The translations under genes and the position numbers were made by a program. The notes beneath the pieces were generated by a model that searched no databases, was not told the DNA's origin, and was given only the letters and a program-made list of their open reading frames with translations. Positions 24,369 through 32,770 of a DNA stretch of 64,000 nucleotides are shown in pieces (the first letter of the stretch is position 1; every line of letters begins with the position of its first letter). This DNA comes from JACVRW01 sp963808545 (GTDB taxonomy: Bacteria; Actinomycetota; Thermoleophilia; Solirubrobacterales; Thermoleophilaceae), in assembly GCA_963808545.1 (NCBI GenBank), contig CAWEGB010000015.1, forward strand, positions 310,001 through 374,000, given 5' to 3'.

Positions 24369-25864
24369 GGCCGTGCGAGGTCGCGCCGCAACACCGCCGC
24401 CAGCGCGAGCACACCGACGAGGGGCACGGTCGAGTCGGGTGGCGTGAGGTAGATCGCGACGTTCGAGCTGGCCGCCAGGGCCACCACCGACGCCACGATG
24501 CCGGCTCCCAGCCAGGCGTCGTCCGCTCCATTCCTCGCTCGACACCAGCGCGCGCCGTTCCAGATGCCGAAGGCCAACACCGCGATCAGAGAAACGAGGC
24601 CGATGATGCCGGCCCGCATCCAGATCCAGAGGTACTGCTGATGCATGAAAGAGCGAGGCTTGGTGAGAAGGGAACCATCATCGGAGCTCAGTAGCACCGC
24701 TCCATAGTCCGGGCCCCACCCGAGCCCGCCGACCGGGTGGTTGCGGACTCTCTGAAGGGCGACGGCGTTCTCGTAATAGCGGTCGGCGAGAGTCTGCTCC
24801 TTCAGTCTCGAGTAGTCAGTGATGCTCGCAAAGCGCGACACGACCGCGTTCGAGCCCAAGGACGAGCTCTGTGCGAGCAGGCCGAAGCCCGACACCGCCA
24901 CCCCCAGGATCGCCACCAGCACCACGAACCGGTGCCTTTGCCGGGCGATCAGCGCGGCGACGCATAGCCCCAGGGCAAGCCCGAGCAGCATGTTGCGGTT
25001 GAGGCTCAGCACTACGCCGGTGAGCGCCACCGCCGCGATGGCCCAGCTGCCAAGCGTGTGCCGAGCGGGTCCCCAGAGAATCCGCGCGAGGGCGAACGCC
25101 GCAACGACGTAGGTCGTGGTGAGCCCGGGTGGGCGAACCCGGAGGAACCCCGTCTCATCCGTCAGAGAGGAGGCGAGGTCCGAAGGGGCTATCACGAAAA
25201 GGTGCGTCGACGGCCCGACGATCACCTGGAGGATCTGCAGGATCACGACGACCACCGCTCCGCCGGCAACCAGCTTGAACACAAGCTCCCGGCCTCTCGT
25301 CAGCGCGGCCAGCGCCGGCCAGAACGCGGCGTAGAAGAGCATCAGCCGCATATCGAACGCCGCGGCGTGCAGGCTTGCGCCGTTCTCGACGCCCACGGCC
25401 ACGCCACCGACGACAGCGGCGAGAAACACCGCCATGACGACGCTCTCGCGCCGGCTGGCGAGTGCCCTCAAGCCCCGCCGCACGTCGCGGGGTAGAAACG
25501 CCAGAGACCCCAGGGCGATCCAGAGCAGGATCTCGGCGGGCGCGAACCGGAGCCAGGAAATGGTGACCTCCGGGGGCGCGAGCATGTCGACGAACGTCCC
25601 GACACTCCACAAGATGGCCACGTACCCGGCGGCCGGAACGCCCGCGAAGATCAGAACGAGCAGAGCGGCCACGGGCAGGATCCCGAGCCTGACCTCGCCT
25701 CTCCCCAGCATCACCCCCGCGGCCGCTGCCGCGGCCACGGTTAGCGCCAGCCACGCCAGCGTGTGCGGCGGTTCGCGCGCGGAGGGGACGCTCGGTCGGA
25801 CCCCCGCGTAGATCTCGCCCGGCATCGTTGAGAAATACGAAGCGAACCCGTTCCAGATGACCAC
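24365..25864 (-). CDS. O-antigen ligase / Wzy-like polymerase
   Basis: About 486-499 residues and roughly a dozen hydrophobic helices. It includes a large extracytoplasmic loop (about 330-410) with the Wzy_C/WaaL-type motif RNHPVGGLGWGPDYG and MHQQYLWIWMRAGIIGLVS. Enzymes of this class polymerise or transfer polyprenyl-linked repeat units outside the membrane. ATG 25864 and ATG 25825 are both possible starts. The 3' end overlaps the GT2 start, and the 5' end is 35 bases from the upstream GT4 stop. It is the only polymerase candidate in the locus. Confidence 0.85.
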   Translation of the reverse strand: MVIWNGFASYFSTMPGEIYAGVRPSVPSAREPPHTLAWLALTVAAAAAAGVMLGRGEVRLGILPVAALLVLIFAGVPAAGYVAILWSVGTFVDMLAPPEVTISWLRFAPAEILLWIALGSLAFLPRDVRRGLRALASRRESVVMAVFLAAVVGGVAVGVENGASLHAAAFDMRLMLFYAAFWPALAALTRGRELVFKLVAGGAVVVVILQILQVIVGPSTHLFVIAPSDLASSLTDETGFLRVRPPGLTTTYVVAAFALARILWGPARHTLGSWAIAAVALTGVVLSLNRNMLLGLALGLCVAALIARQRHRFVVLVAILGVAVSGFGLLAQSSSLGSNAVVSRFASITDYSRLKEQTLADRYYENAVALQRVRNHPVGGLGWGPDYGAVLLSSDDGSLLTKPRSFMHQQYLWIWMRAGIIGLVSLIAVLAFGIWNGARWCRARNGADDAWLGAGIVASVVALAASSNVAIYLTPPDSTVPLVGVLALAAVLRRDLARP

Positions 25865-25899
25865 AGGGGCGCGGAGGGCCGCCAGCTGGCAGCCGTGTC

Positions 25900-27246
25900 C
25901 TACAGCTTCTCCGGCCCGTCCGCGCTCAATGCGCGCTCGAGCAACGACGCCATGGCTGCCGCGGAGCCGGCGATATCGAACTCCGCCCTGACCTTCCCAA
26001 GGCCGGCGGCGGCGCGTCTCCTGGCGGCATCCGGGTCCTCAACGAGCATCCGGAGGCCCGCGGCGAGTGCTTCGGGATCTCCCGGCCTCACGACCACACC
26101 CGTCTCGCCATCGATCACAAGCTCCGGGACGCCCGAGAGCGACGTGGCCACCACGGGTATTCCGAGCGCCATGGCTTCGATCAAGCTGTTCGGGATCCCG
26201 TCCATGTCGCCGTCCGGAGCCACCACGCTCGGCTGCACCAGGATGTCGGAGCCCGCGACCATCCGGCGCACCGCCTCCTCCGGCTGGCCGCCGTGGAAGG
26301 TGACTCGGTCCCCGAGGCCGGCCGCATGCACGAGCCCCCTGATCGTCGGCTCGAGAGGTCCTCTGCCCACCAGATGGAGCCGCATCGATCGCAGAGCGGA
26401 AGAGCTCCTCAGGGCCTCGACCAGCACCGCGTGCCCCTTCTTCGGTTGGAAGCTCGACACCATGATGAGCGCGGTGGACTCGGTATCGGGCAGGTGGGGC
26501 GGACGGCGCATCTCCTGCGTCGGGACTCCGCAGTGGACCAGCGGGTACTGGAGCCGTGGGTTGCGAGCCATGAGGAAGCGCCGGTTGTACTCCGAGATGC
26601 AGGCGACGAACCGTGCTCCGCGAATGCGTCGATCAAGGCCACGCGTATCCACGAAGAGGTCGTACGCGTGCGCTGTGATGCTGTAGGTCACGCCGGAAAG
26701 TGCCGCGAGTACCCACGCCGCCTCAGCGGGTTGGGTGGCGAAGTGCGCATGTATGTGGGCAACATTGCGCCGGCGGACCGCGGGCATAAAGCTTGCAGCC
26801 AGTACGACGACCGCCAGCCCTCTCACGAGCGCGCGAGGATCGCGCGCGTAGTCGGAGAGCACGGCGCGGACGATCCGCGCAAGGACCCGTGGTCGCGCGA
26901 ACGCGAGGCGCATCAACTCGAGGCAGCCGCGAGCGATGGAAGCGATCTGCACCACCGACAGCCATCTGTTCGCCGTCGGGTGGACCGGGCCGCCGCGGCC
27001 AGGGCGAAGTGCGAAGAGTTCGACGGGAAATGCAACGCGGTCCGCCACCGCGTTCAGCTCGCGAAGTACGAACGTCTCCGTGAGCAGGGGGAAGCGCACG
27101 ACCATGTAGGCCACGGCGGAGTCGCTGGTGGCGTTGCTACCGCCGCGCGTCACGCGGTCCAGCGATAGGCGCTCGGACCAGGCAGGAGCAGGAGGCGCTC
27201 CGCATTCATGACGGCCATCGTAGCTTTGCGGGCGGTTTCCGCTCAT
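25900..27246 (-). CDS. GT4-family glycosyltransferase
   Basis: Up to 448 residues; the conserved part starts at AYMVVRFPLLTETFVLREL (about residue 46), so the first about 30 residues may be non-coding and a GTG near 27.15 kb is an alternative start. The donor half carries SSFQPKKGHAVLVEAL, LHLVGRGPLEPTIRGL, VTFHGGQPEEAVRRMV and the signature VAPDGDMDGIPNSLIEAMAL. That signature is the variant typical of colanic-acid WcaL-like transferases. It is divergent from the next GT4 gene with only 17 bases between annotated starts. Confidence 0.87.
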   Translation of the reverse strand: MSGNRPQSYDGRHECGAPPAPAWSERLSLDRVTRGGSNATSDSAVAYMVVRFPLLTETFVLRELNAVADRVAFPVELFALRPGRGGPVHPTANRWLSVVQIASIARGCLELMRLAFARPRVLARIVRAVLSDYARDPRALVRGLAVVVLAASFMPAVRRRNVAHIHAHFATQPAEAAWVLAALSGVTYSITAHAYDLFVDTRGLDRRIRGARFVACISEYNRRFLMARNPRLQYPLVHCGVPTQEMRRPPHLPDTESTALIMVSSFQPKKGHAVLVEALRSSSALRSMRLHLVGRGPLEPTIRGLVHAAGLGDRVTFHGGQPEEAVRRMVAGSDILVQPSVVAPDGDMDGIPNSLIEAMALGIPVVATSLSGVPELVIDGETGVVVRPGDPEALAAGLRMLVEDPDAARRRAAAGLGKVRAEFDIAGSAAAMASLLERALSADGPEKL

Positions 27247-27263
27247 AGTGGTAGGGCGTACGC

Positions 27264-28517
27264 ATGGCGTCTCCGCATCCCCTACTTCGCCCGCTCGCCG
27301 CAGAGACCGAGGCGCAGCGATCGCGCCGGCCGAGCGTGACGATGGTGCTCGAGAACAACCCCTACCCCGACGACATTCGGGTCCGCGATGAAGCGCACAG
27401 CCTCGTCGAGGCCGGCTACGACGTGCGTGTCATCGCCCCCCGAGGCGCGGGCCAGGCGGGGAAGGAGCAGGTGGACGGGGTGGCTGTCGAGCGCTACTGG
27501 CTGCCCATGTCGCGTGGGGGCGGAAAGGCGGGGCTGCTCGCTGAATACGTCGTCGCGCACGCACAGCTCTTCATCCGTGGGATGCGCGCGCTGTTGCGTG
27601 ATACGGACTTTCTCCACTCGCACAACCCGCCGGACACTCTGTTCCCGCTGGCGATCGCCGCACGCCTTCTCCGCCGGAGGTTCGTGTTCGACGAGCACGA
27701 CCTGTTCCCGAGCCTGTTCGAGCAGCGCTTCGGACGCGGCCCGCTCTGGCGGATCGCCGACTTCGCCAACAGGATGATGATTCGCAACGCAGACATCGTT
27801 CTCGTGACCAACGGCACTCACATGGAGCACGCGCGCCGCCGCCGCCCGCGGTCGGGCAGCCGGCTCGTCCTGGTTCGCAACGGCCCGCGACAGTCGACGC
27901 TGTCAGGCCGGCCCCCACCGTTGCGCCCGGGCAGACTCGTGGATCCGAAGCTGTTGTACGTCGGCCTGCTTGAGCCGCAGGACGGTGTGGACCAGCTGCC
28001 GGAGATCCTCGAGCGCCTCGTCGTCAATCACGGGTTGACGGGGGTTGAGCTCACGGTTGCGGGCTGGGGTAGCCAGCTCGAGGCAATCCGTTCGGATTTC
28101 GCGTCGCGGGGCCTGCTTCACCGTGTTCGGCTGCTGGGTAGGACCCCCCACGCGGAGGTCCTGCGCCTCATCGCCGACGCGGACATCTGTGTCGACCCCG
28201 CCCCCTGCACCCCGTTCAACCACATAACGACCATGGTCAAGATCTCCGAGTATCTGGCGCTCGGGCGGCCGACGGTCTCCTACGCGCTCCGGGAGACTGC
28301 CAAGACCGCCGCCGGCGCCGCTCGGCTGGTCCCCTGCGACGATCTGGCTGCCTTCGTTCGACAGGTGGCGGAGCTGGCCGGGTCGGAGGAAGGGCGCGCC
28401 GATCTTCACCGACGGGCGGTGTCGCGTGCGCCCGACTTGGTGTGGGAGCACCAAGCCGCGTCGTTGATCGACGCGTACGACGACGTCGCGCGCCGCGACG
28501 GATTGAAGCCGGCCTGA
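27264..28517 (+). CDS. GT4-family glycosyltransferase
   Basis: 417-residue GT-B enzyme: VTMVLENNPYPDDIRVRDEA, DFLHSHNPPDTLFPLA, FVFDEHDLFPSLFEQRFG, LLYVGLLEPQDGVDQLPE, and a donor site around DPAPCTPFNHITTMVKISEY, where the usual ExFG is replaced by the NHxTTMxKxxEYLALG pattern. That pattern marks the WsaE/WbuB-like subgroup. It is the only plus-strand gene between 22.4 and 32.8 kb and has its own promoter region in, or overlapping, the divergent GT4 gene. It converges with the sulfotransferase gene after 34 bases. Confidence 0.86.
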   Translation: MASPHPLLRPLAAETEAQRSRRPSVTMVLENNPYPDDIRVRDEAHSLVEAGYDVRVIAPRGAGQAGKEQVDGVAVERYWLPMSRGGGKAGLLAEYVVAHAQLFIRGMRALLRDTDFLHSHNPPDTLFPLAIAARLLRRRFVFDEHDLFPSLFEQRFGRGPLWRIADFANRMMIRNADIVLVTNGTHMEHARRRRPRSGSRLVLVRNGPRQSTLSGRPPPLRPGRLVDPKLLYVGLLEPQDGVDQLPEILERLVVNHGLTGVELTVAGWGSQLEAIRSDFASRGLLHRVRLLGRTPHAEVLRLIADADICVDPAPCTPFNHITTMVKISEYLALGRPTVSYALRETAKTAAGAARLVPCDDLAAFVRQVAELAGSEEGRADLHRRAVSRAPDLVWEHQAASLIDAYDDVARRDGLKPA

Positions 28518-28551
28518 GCTCGGGCGGTCACGTCCGGGCCGCTCAGCGTTC

Positions 28552-29583
28552 CTACCGCGGGGGTGGGCCGACCGGAGCGATGTTGGCGGACGGGGCGCGC
28601 CGCCCGCTGGTCTCCTGATCGACCAAGCGCTGCTCTACGGCGTTGATACGTATCTGGGCGTGCATCGCGAGTTTGCGAATGCCGAGCCGGCGGCCGAGCA
28701 CGTCCATCGTGACCAGCCGGGGACCCAGCAGGTCGACCCTCGTGCGCAACCGTCGCAGCTGGGCGTCCCTGAGGAGGAGCCGGTGCTTCAGCGGACCGAT
28801 CTTCTGCAGTCGATGACCCGTCGGGGCATAGCCTCGACTCTCCATCAACCGAACCGTCCGAAGCTCCACCAGCGCAACGCTCCGCGGCGAGAGCTTCGTC
28901 TTCCACTGCGCGACCAGGTTGGGATCGGGTGGTGGATACTGCGGCGCATCGGCTCGGTACCCGAGCATGTCCTCCGAGTAGTCGACCCCCACGAACCGGC
29001 AGATCTCCGTGAGGGTCGCTTCGGTTCGCAGCACCAGATCCTCGTAGTGGATCTCGATCGCCTGCTCGCTCCTCAAATGCGTGAGGAGTGAATCCCAGCA
29101 GTTCTCGGCTTGAATCCAGAACTCGGACGCCTGGTAGATGTTCCCCGCCCAGCCCTTCTGCAGCACTGAGCGGGCCACGTCACGCGGATCGCGGATGAGG
29201 TGGATGTAGCGAGCGTCCGGCCAAAGGAACCGGATCCGGTCGAAGTTCCGATGCACTGTCGCGCCGACGTGAGGCTTGCCTCCGGAGGCGGCCTGTTTCT
29301 GGCGGAGGAAGTCGTTCACGACCTCCCGGTAGTCGAGCGACCGGTCGATCGCATAGTGCGCCCCGCGAACGGTGGCGATCCACTCGACGTAGTCGTGCGG
29401 CGACGGGAACTCGCCCGCGTCCGAGACCTGTGTCACCACAAAGTCGAACTCCTTCTCGAAGGCGATTTCCGGATGGTGGTCCAACATGAGCCGCAGGAGG
29501 GTGGTTCCGGAGCGTTCCGAGCCGACCAGGAACAATGGGGCCTCAATCCCTGCACTCGCTCCGCTGGGGCGCTCCGTGTTCAC
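28552..29583 (-). CDS. PAPS-dependent sulfotransferase
   Basis: 343-residue sulfotransferase. The 5'-phosphosulfate loop GSERSGTTLLRLML (21-34) and the 3'-phosphate motif IRDPRDVARSVLQKGW near 130-145 bind PAPS. The conserved EIHYEDLVLRTEATLTEI follows. It would sulfate a hydroxyl or amine of the exported glycan or a lipid. GTG 29583 overlaps the TGA of the flippase gene (GTGA), so flippase and sulfotransferase are co-translated, linking sulfation to export. The C-terminal 90 residues are basic and helical. Confidence 0.87.
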   Translation of the reverse strand: MNTERPSGASAGIEAPLFLVGSERSGTTLLRLMLDHHPEIAFEKEFDFVVTQVSDAGEFPSPHDYVEWIATVRGAHYAIDRSLDYREVVNDFLRQKQAASGGKPHVGATVHRNFDRIRFLWPDARYIHLIRDPRDVARSVLQKGWAGNIYQASEFWIQAENCWDSLLTHLRSEQAIEIHYEDLVLRTEATLTEICRFVGVDYSEDMLGYRADAPQYPPPDPNLVAQWKTKLSPRSVALVELRTVRLMESRGYAPTGHRLQKIGPLKHRLLLRDAQLRRLRTRVDLLGPRLVTMDVLGRRLGIRKLAMHAQIRINAVEQRLVDQETSGRRAPSANIAPVGPPPR

Positions 29584-31019
29584 GTGAGCGACCTGACTCG
29601 TCGAGCCGTGGCGACCAGATCGGCACGGTTGAACGCGAAGCTGAGCGCAAGATATGCGGCGACCGCAACGGTCGCGCTTGCGATCCCCGGGACGAGGCGG
29701 CTCGACAGCGGGGTCTGCACAGCATGCGCCAGTAGCGCGGACGCGACCGCTACGGCAACGGGCACCAGAATCATTCTGCTGACCGCCACGCCTGCACGCG
29801 ACAGCGCACGCGCGAAGAGCGCGGCCTCCGCCCACGAAGCGATCATCCACGAGATGCCGATGGCCGCCATACCCAGTGGGCGAAGAAGAATCGCCGTAAG
29901 GATGATCCAGACAGCTCCGTTGACGACGGTCGCGATGAGCGGCGTCCGCACGTTTCCCTCCGAGTAGAGATAGCCCGCAGCGGCAACGGAAATCGGCCCG
30001 GCGACCACCAGGCCGGCGCTGGCCCACGGCAACGGGGCGGCTGACGGAGCCCAATCCGCGCCGAACAGGACGGGCACGACGAAATGGGCCGACACAGCAA
30101 GCGGTGCGAGTACAGCACCGGACACCAGAGCGGTCACACGAGCGAAGCGCACCACTGTGAGACGCGTGTCCTCGCCGTGCGCACGCAGCCGCGCCATCGT
30201 CGGGTATGAGACCCGCCACAGGGCCTGCAGAGCCCAGAACGGCAGCTGCATCAGTCGGTAGGCGACCGACCAGTAGCCGAGCAACCGCTCGCCCCCAATC
30301 GCGACGACCACCAGGTTGACTCCCTGGGTTCTCGCCAACGCCGCCAGACCGACTGCCTGGAAGCCGATGCCGAAGGCCAGCATGGACCGCAGGGTGCCGC
30401 GCACCAGCCGCGGCGTGATGAGCTTGAGTGGCGAGGCCGCCGTCATCAGCACCGAACCGGCGAGGGCGCGCGCGATTGCCGCCGAGGCGACGCCCCAGAC
30501 TCCCCATCCCGCAGCGACCGTCGCGATCGCCCACCCGTAGTAGACGAGCGACTCTGCAAAGTCGATGGCCGCGATGGGCCGATACACGAGCGCGCGCTCC
30601 AGCGCAATGGCGTGTGGGGCTCTGAGGGCCAGCAGGGGGAGCGAGCAGCACATGATGGCCGTGACGGCTCCGGTCGTGCCGGTCCGGAGTCCCACGATCG
30701 CGACCGCCAGCGCGATCACGAACGCCAATAAGAGCTGCAAGGCCATGAGTGCCCGGAGCTCGTCCCGGCTGGGATCCTCGGCCCGGCGAATGAGCGCCGC
30801 TCCCAGACCCCCATCGGCGAAGAAGTTCCCGACTGTGACCACGGTGGTGCCGAGCGCCACCATGCCGAGCGTGGTCGGCGACAGCTGGTGGGCGAGCACG
30901 AGTGTGCCGACGAACGCGACCACCTGAGCGCCCGCCGCGCGGACCGTCAACAGCACCGCGCCAACTGCACCGCGATCGCGTATGGACGCCGGACTCTCCG
31001 AGCCGGGCTGCAGGTTCAC
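29580..31019 (-). CDS. Wzx-type polysaccharide flippase (MATE/MOP superfamily)
   Basis: 479-residue membrane protein with about 12-14 helices, of the oligosaccharide flippase family that moves polyprenyl-linked repeat units across the membrane. Typical features are AHQLSPTTLGMVALGTTVV near the N-terminus, FFADGGLGAALIRRAEDP and the central RTQGVNLVVVAIGGERLLGYWSVAYRL. It is complete in one frame and heads the flippase-sulfotransferase pair. Upstream, 60 bases separate it from the end of the LuxR-type regulator gene, which might control it. Confidence 0.88.
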   Translation of the reverse strand: MNLQPGSESPASIRDRGAVGAVLLTVRAAGAQVVAFVGTLVLAHQLSPTTLGMVALGTTVVTVGNFFADGGLGAALIRRAEDPSRDELRALMALQLLLAFVIALAVAIVGLRTGTTGAVTAIMCCSLPLLALRAPHAIALERALVYRPIAAIDFAESLVYYGWAIATVAAGWGVWGVASAAIARALAGSVLMTAASPLKLITPRLVRGTLRSMLAFGIGFQAVGLAALARTQGVNLVVVAIGGERLLGYWSVAYRLMQLPFWALQALWRVSYPTMARLRAHGEDTRLTVVRFARVTALVSGAVLAPLAVSAHFVVPVLFGADWAPSAAPLPWASAGLVVAGPISVAAAGYLYSEGNVRTPLIATVVNGAVWIILTAILLRPLGMAAIGISWMIASWAEAALFARALSRAGVAVSRMILVPVAVAVASALLAHAVQTPLSSRLVPGIASATVAVAAYLALSFAFNRADLVATARRVRSLT

Positions 31020-31079
31020 GGCGCCTCAGCGAAAGCGTCAATCTGGCAGGGCCGGCCTGAGCGACGCGGCCCGGACGTT

Positions 31080-31781
31080 CTAGGGGTCGATCGGCCCACC
31101 GAAGGCCAGGGTGGTTCTTCGAAACGAATCGTCAGACGCGAACACCGCCGCTACCGCCTTTCTGCGGGACCTCACGCCGAGCCGGCGAAAGACCGACGAG
31201 AGGTCCGCCTTGATCGTGCTCTCCGAAAGGCAGAGCTCCTGGGCGATTTCCCCGTTCGTGCAGCCGGCTGCAACCAGCGCAATGATCTGGCTCTCACGAT
31301 GCGAGAGCGCTGGGCGATCGAGACATTCGCGAAACGGACGCGGGACGGAGATCTGCCCCAGCGAGACAGATCGCACCGCAGCAGCCAGCACCGCCTGCCC
31401 CTCAGCTTCGAGCACCAGGGCGTCCGCGCCGGCAGCCAGCAGGCCTCGCGTCTCGCTTCGAGTGGCAGCCGGCAGGACGACCACGATTCCCATCTCCGGC
31501 GCTCTACGCCGTGCTGCCTGGACGACGACACCTGCGCGCTGTGACCCGGCCCGCATGATGAGCACGACGTCGGTGCTCGCGGCGAGTTGCTCGACGGCAG
31601 CCGGCCCGGAGCCGAGGTGCTCGAACTCGACCGTCAGCCCCTGGTGCTCCAGGGCAGCCAGGGCCGCCCGGGCGACGGACTCGCCAGGGCCGATAGAGGC
31701 AATCGAGAGCGCGGCGTGACCGAGTTGCCAGGCAGAGCCATCCCGCGATGCCGCACTCGCCATGTACAAGATACGAGGCAC
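31080..31781 (-). CDS. LuxR/NarL-type regulator with pseudo-receiver domain
   Basis: 233-residue regulator. Residues about 20-135 resemble a response-regulator receiver, but the position of the phosphoacceptor Asp reads STDVVLIMRAGSQ, with no acidic residue after the strand, so it cannot be phosphorylated in the usual way. The C-terminal LuxR HTH is complete: LSHRESQIIALVAAGCTNGE then IAQELCLSESTIKADLSSVF. The start may be 31781 or the second Met at 31763. It lies between the ECF sigma and the flippase on the same strand, and may control the glycan genes. That role is inferred from position only. Confidence 0.8.
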   Translation of the reverse strand: MPRILYMASAASRDGSAWQLGHAALSIASIGPGESVARAALAALEHQGLTVEFEHLGSGPAAVEQLAASTDVVLIMRAGSQRAGVVVQAARRRAPEMGIVVVLPAATRSETRGLLAAGADALVLEAEGQAVLAAAVRSVSLGQISVPRPFRECLDRPALSHRESQIIALVAAGCTNGEIAQELCLSESTIKADLSSVFRRLGVRSRRKAVAAVFASDDSFRRTTLAFGGPIDP

Positions 31782-31842
31782 GTCCTGCCCTGCTTACACA
31801 CCGCTATTTCCCGCGGAGCGGGTGGACCGAAGCGGGCGCCAT

Positions 31843-32433
31843 CTATGCGGCGCGGTGTGTGGCGGTACTCCGGGTGGCGGGGGTCGATCCCATCGCGATC
31901 AACGAGCGGACGGCTGCGCGGCGTGCGCGGTGATGACAGGTGTTGACGGCGGCCTCGGTCTTACCGAGGCGCTTCGCCACCTCCCGCGGCGTGAGGCCAA
32001 CGACCTCGCGCAGGAGCAGGACGTCGCGCTGAGCGCTGCTCAGCGCTCTGAACGTCTCGCGCAGCGACCGGCCGTCGTCGCGGACGGGCTGCTCCGTGTC
32101 ATCCGTCGCCTCGACCGGATCGCTCAGCGGCGTGCGCCGCTGCTTTCTGAGATGGTCGACGGCCGCGTTGTGAGCTATCCGCAGCAACCAGGCGGAGAAG
32201 TCCGCCCGCTGTGCGTCGTACTTGTCAAGCGAGGTTGCCAACTTGACGAAGACCTGCTGGGTCACGTCCTGAGCGTCATATTCGTTCCTGAGGATGCGCC
32301 GGACGTAGGCGAATACGCCCGGTGCATACTGCCTGTAGAGGTGGTCCAGCGCGTCGGCATCAGCCCGCCCCGCCCGGCGAAGTGCGCTGAGGGTCGATTC
32401 CTGCTGACCGCGCAGAGCCGTGGTTGCGAGCAT
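31843..32433 (-). CDS. ECF-type sigma factor
   Basis: 196-residue sigma-70 family factor with region 2 (LDHLYRQYAPGVFAYVRRIL, DVTQQVFVKLATSLDKY, FSAWLLRIAHNAAVDHLRK) and region 4 (ALSSAQRDVLLLREVVGLTP, REVAKRLGKTEAAVNTCHHR). No anti-sigma gene is adjacent. It would direct RNA polymerase to a small regulon, plausibly including the LuxR-type regulator 60 bases downstream and the glycan genes. ATG 32433 gives the usual length for the group. Confidence 0.87.
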   Translation of the reverse strand: MLATTALRGQQESTLSALRRAGRADADALDHLYRQYAPGVFAYVRRILRNEYDAQDVTQQVFVKLATSLDKYDAQRADFSAWLLRIAHNAAVDHLRKQRRTPLSDPVEATDDTEQPVRDDGRSLRETFRALSSAQRDVLLLREVVGLTPREVAKRLGKTEAAVNTCHHRARRAAVRSLIAMGSTPATRSTATHRAA

Positions 32434-32770
32434 CCGCGACGTTCGGCTGAAGAGCGGTGCAACGCACGCCTTCCCGCTTGCGTCCAGGGCGGAAGTCCCG
32501 CGACCTCTTCCGATGATTCCCTCCTCCGGTGCGCGCCCTCGTAACCTTGCATCGTCGGCGCATCCCTCTCGCTGCAGGATCAGCCAAGGCGGTTGGCGGG
32601 GTCTTTGGCCTACGTTGGTCAGATGTTTGAGATGGGCGACTTTCGCCCAATTTGCGTCCCCTAAACGGGCAGCCGGTCACGCTACGTGGGAAGTAGGAAG
32701 AAGGTGCACAATTTGCGCCTCGCAAGTAGCGCTAAGCGTTATCCTGCGCCCGACAGCCCCGCGGGTAAGG
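32434..32770. promoter_or_regulatory. divergent control region, ECF sigma / PAS-BTAD regulator
   Basis: 337 bases between divergent regulator genes. It holds a perfect 7-bp inverted repeat TGGGCGA-ctt-TCGCCCA at 32633-32649 and two copies of CAATTTGCG at 32648-32656 and 32709-32717, 61 bases apart on the plus strand. This stretch is visibly AT-richer than the flanking genes. These are candidate operator elements for one of the two divergent genes. No gene is seen here. Confidence 0.4.

Noticed and set aside
31843..32433. Search for an anti-sigma factor next to the ECF sigma gene
   Set aside because: Neither neighbour has a transmembrane or zinc-binding anti-sigma domain.
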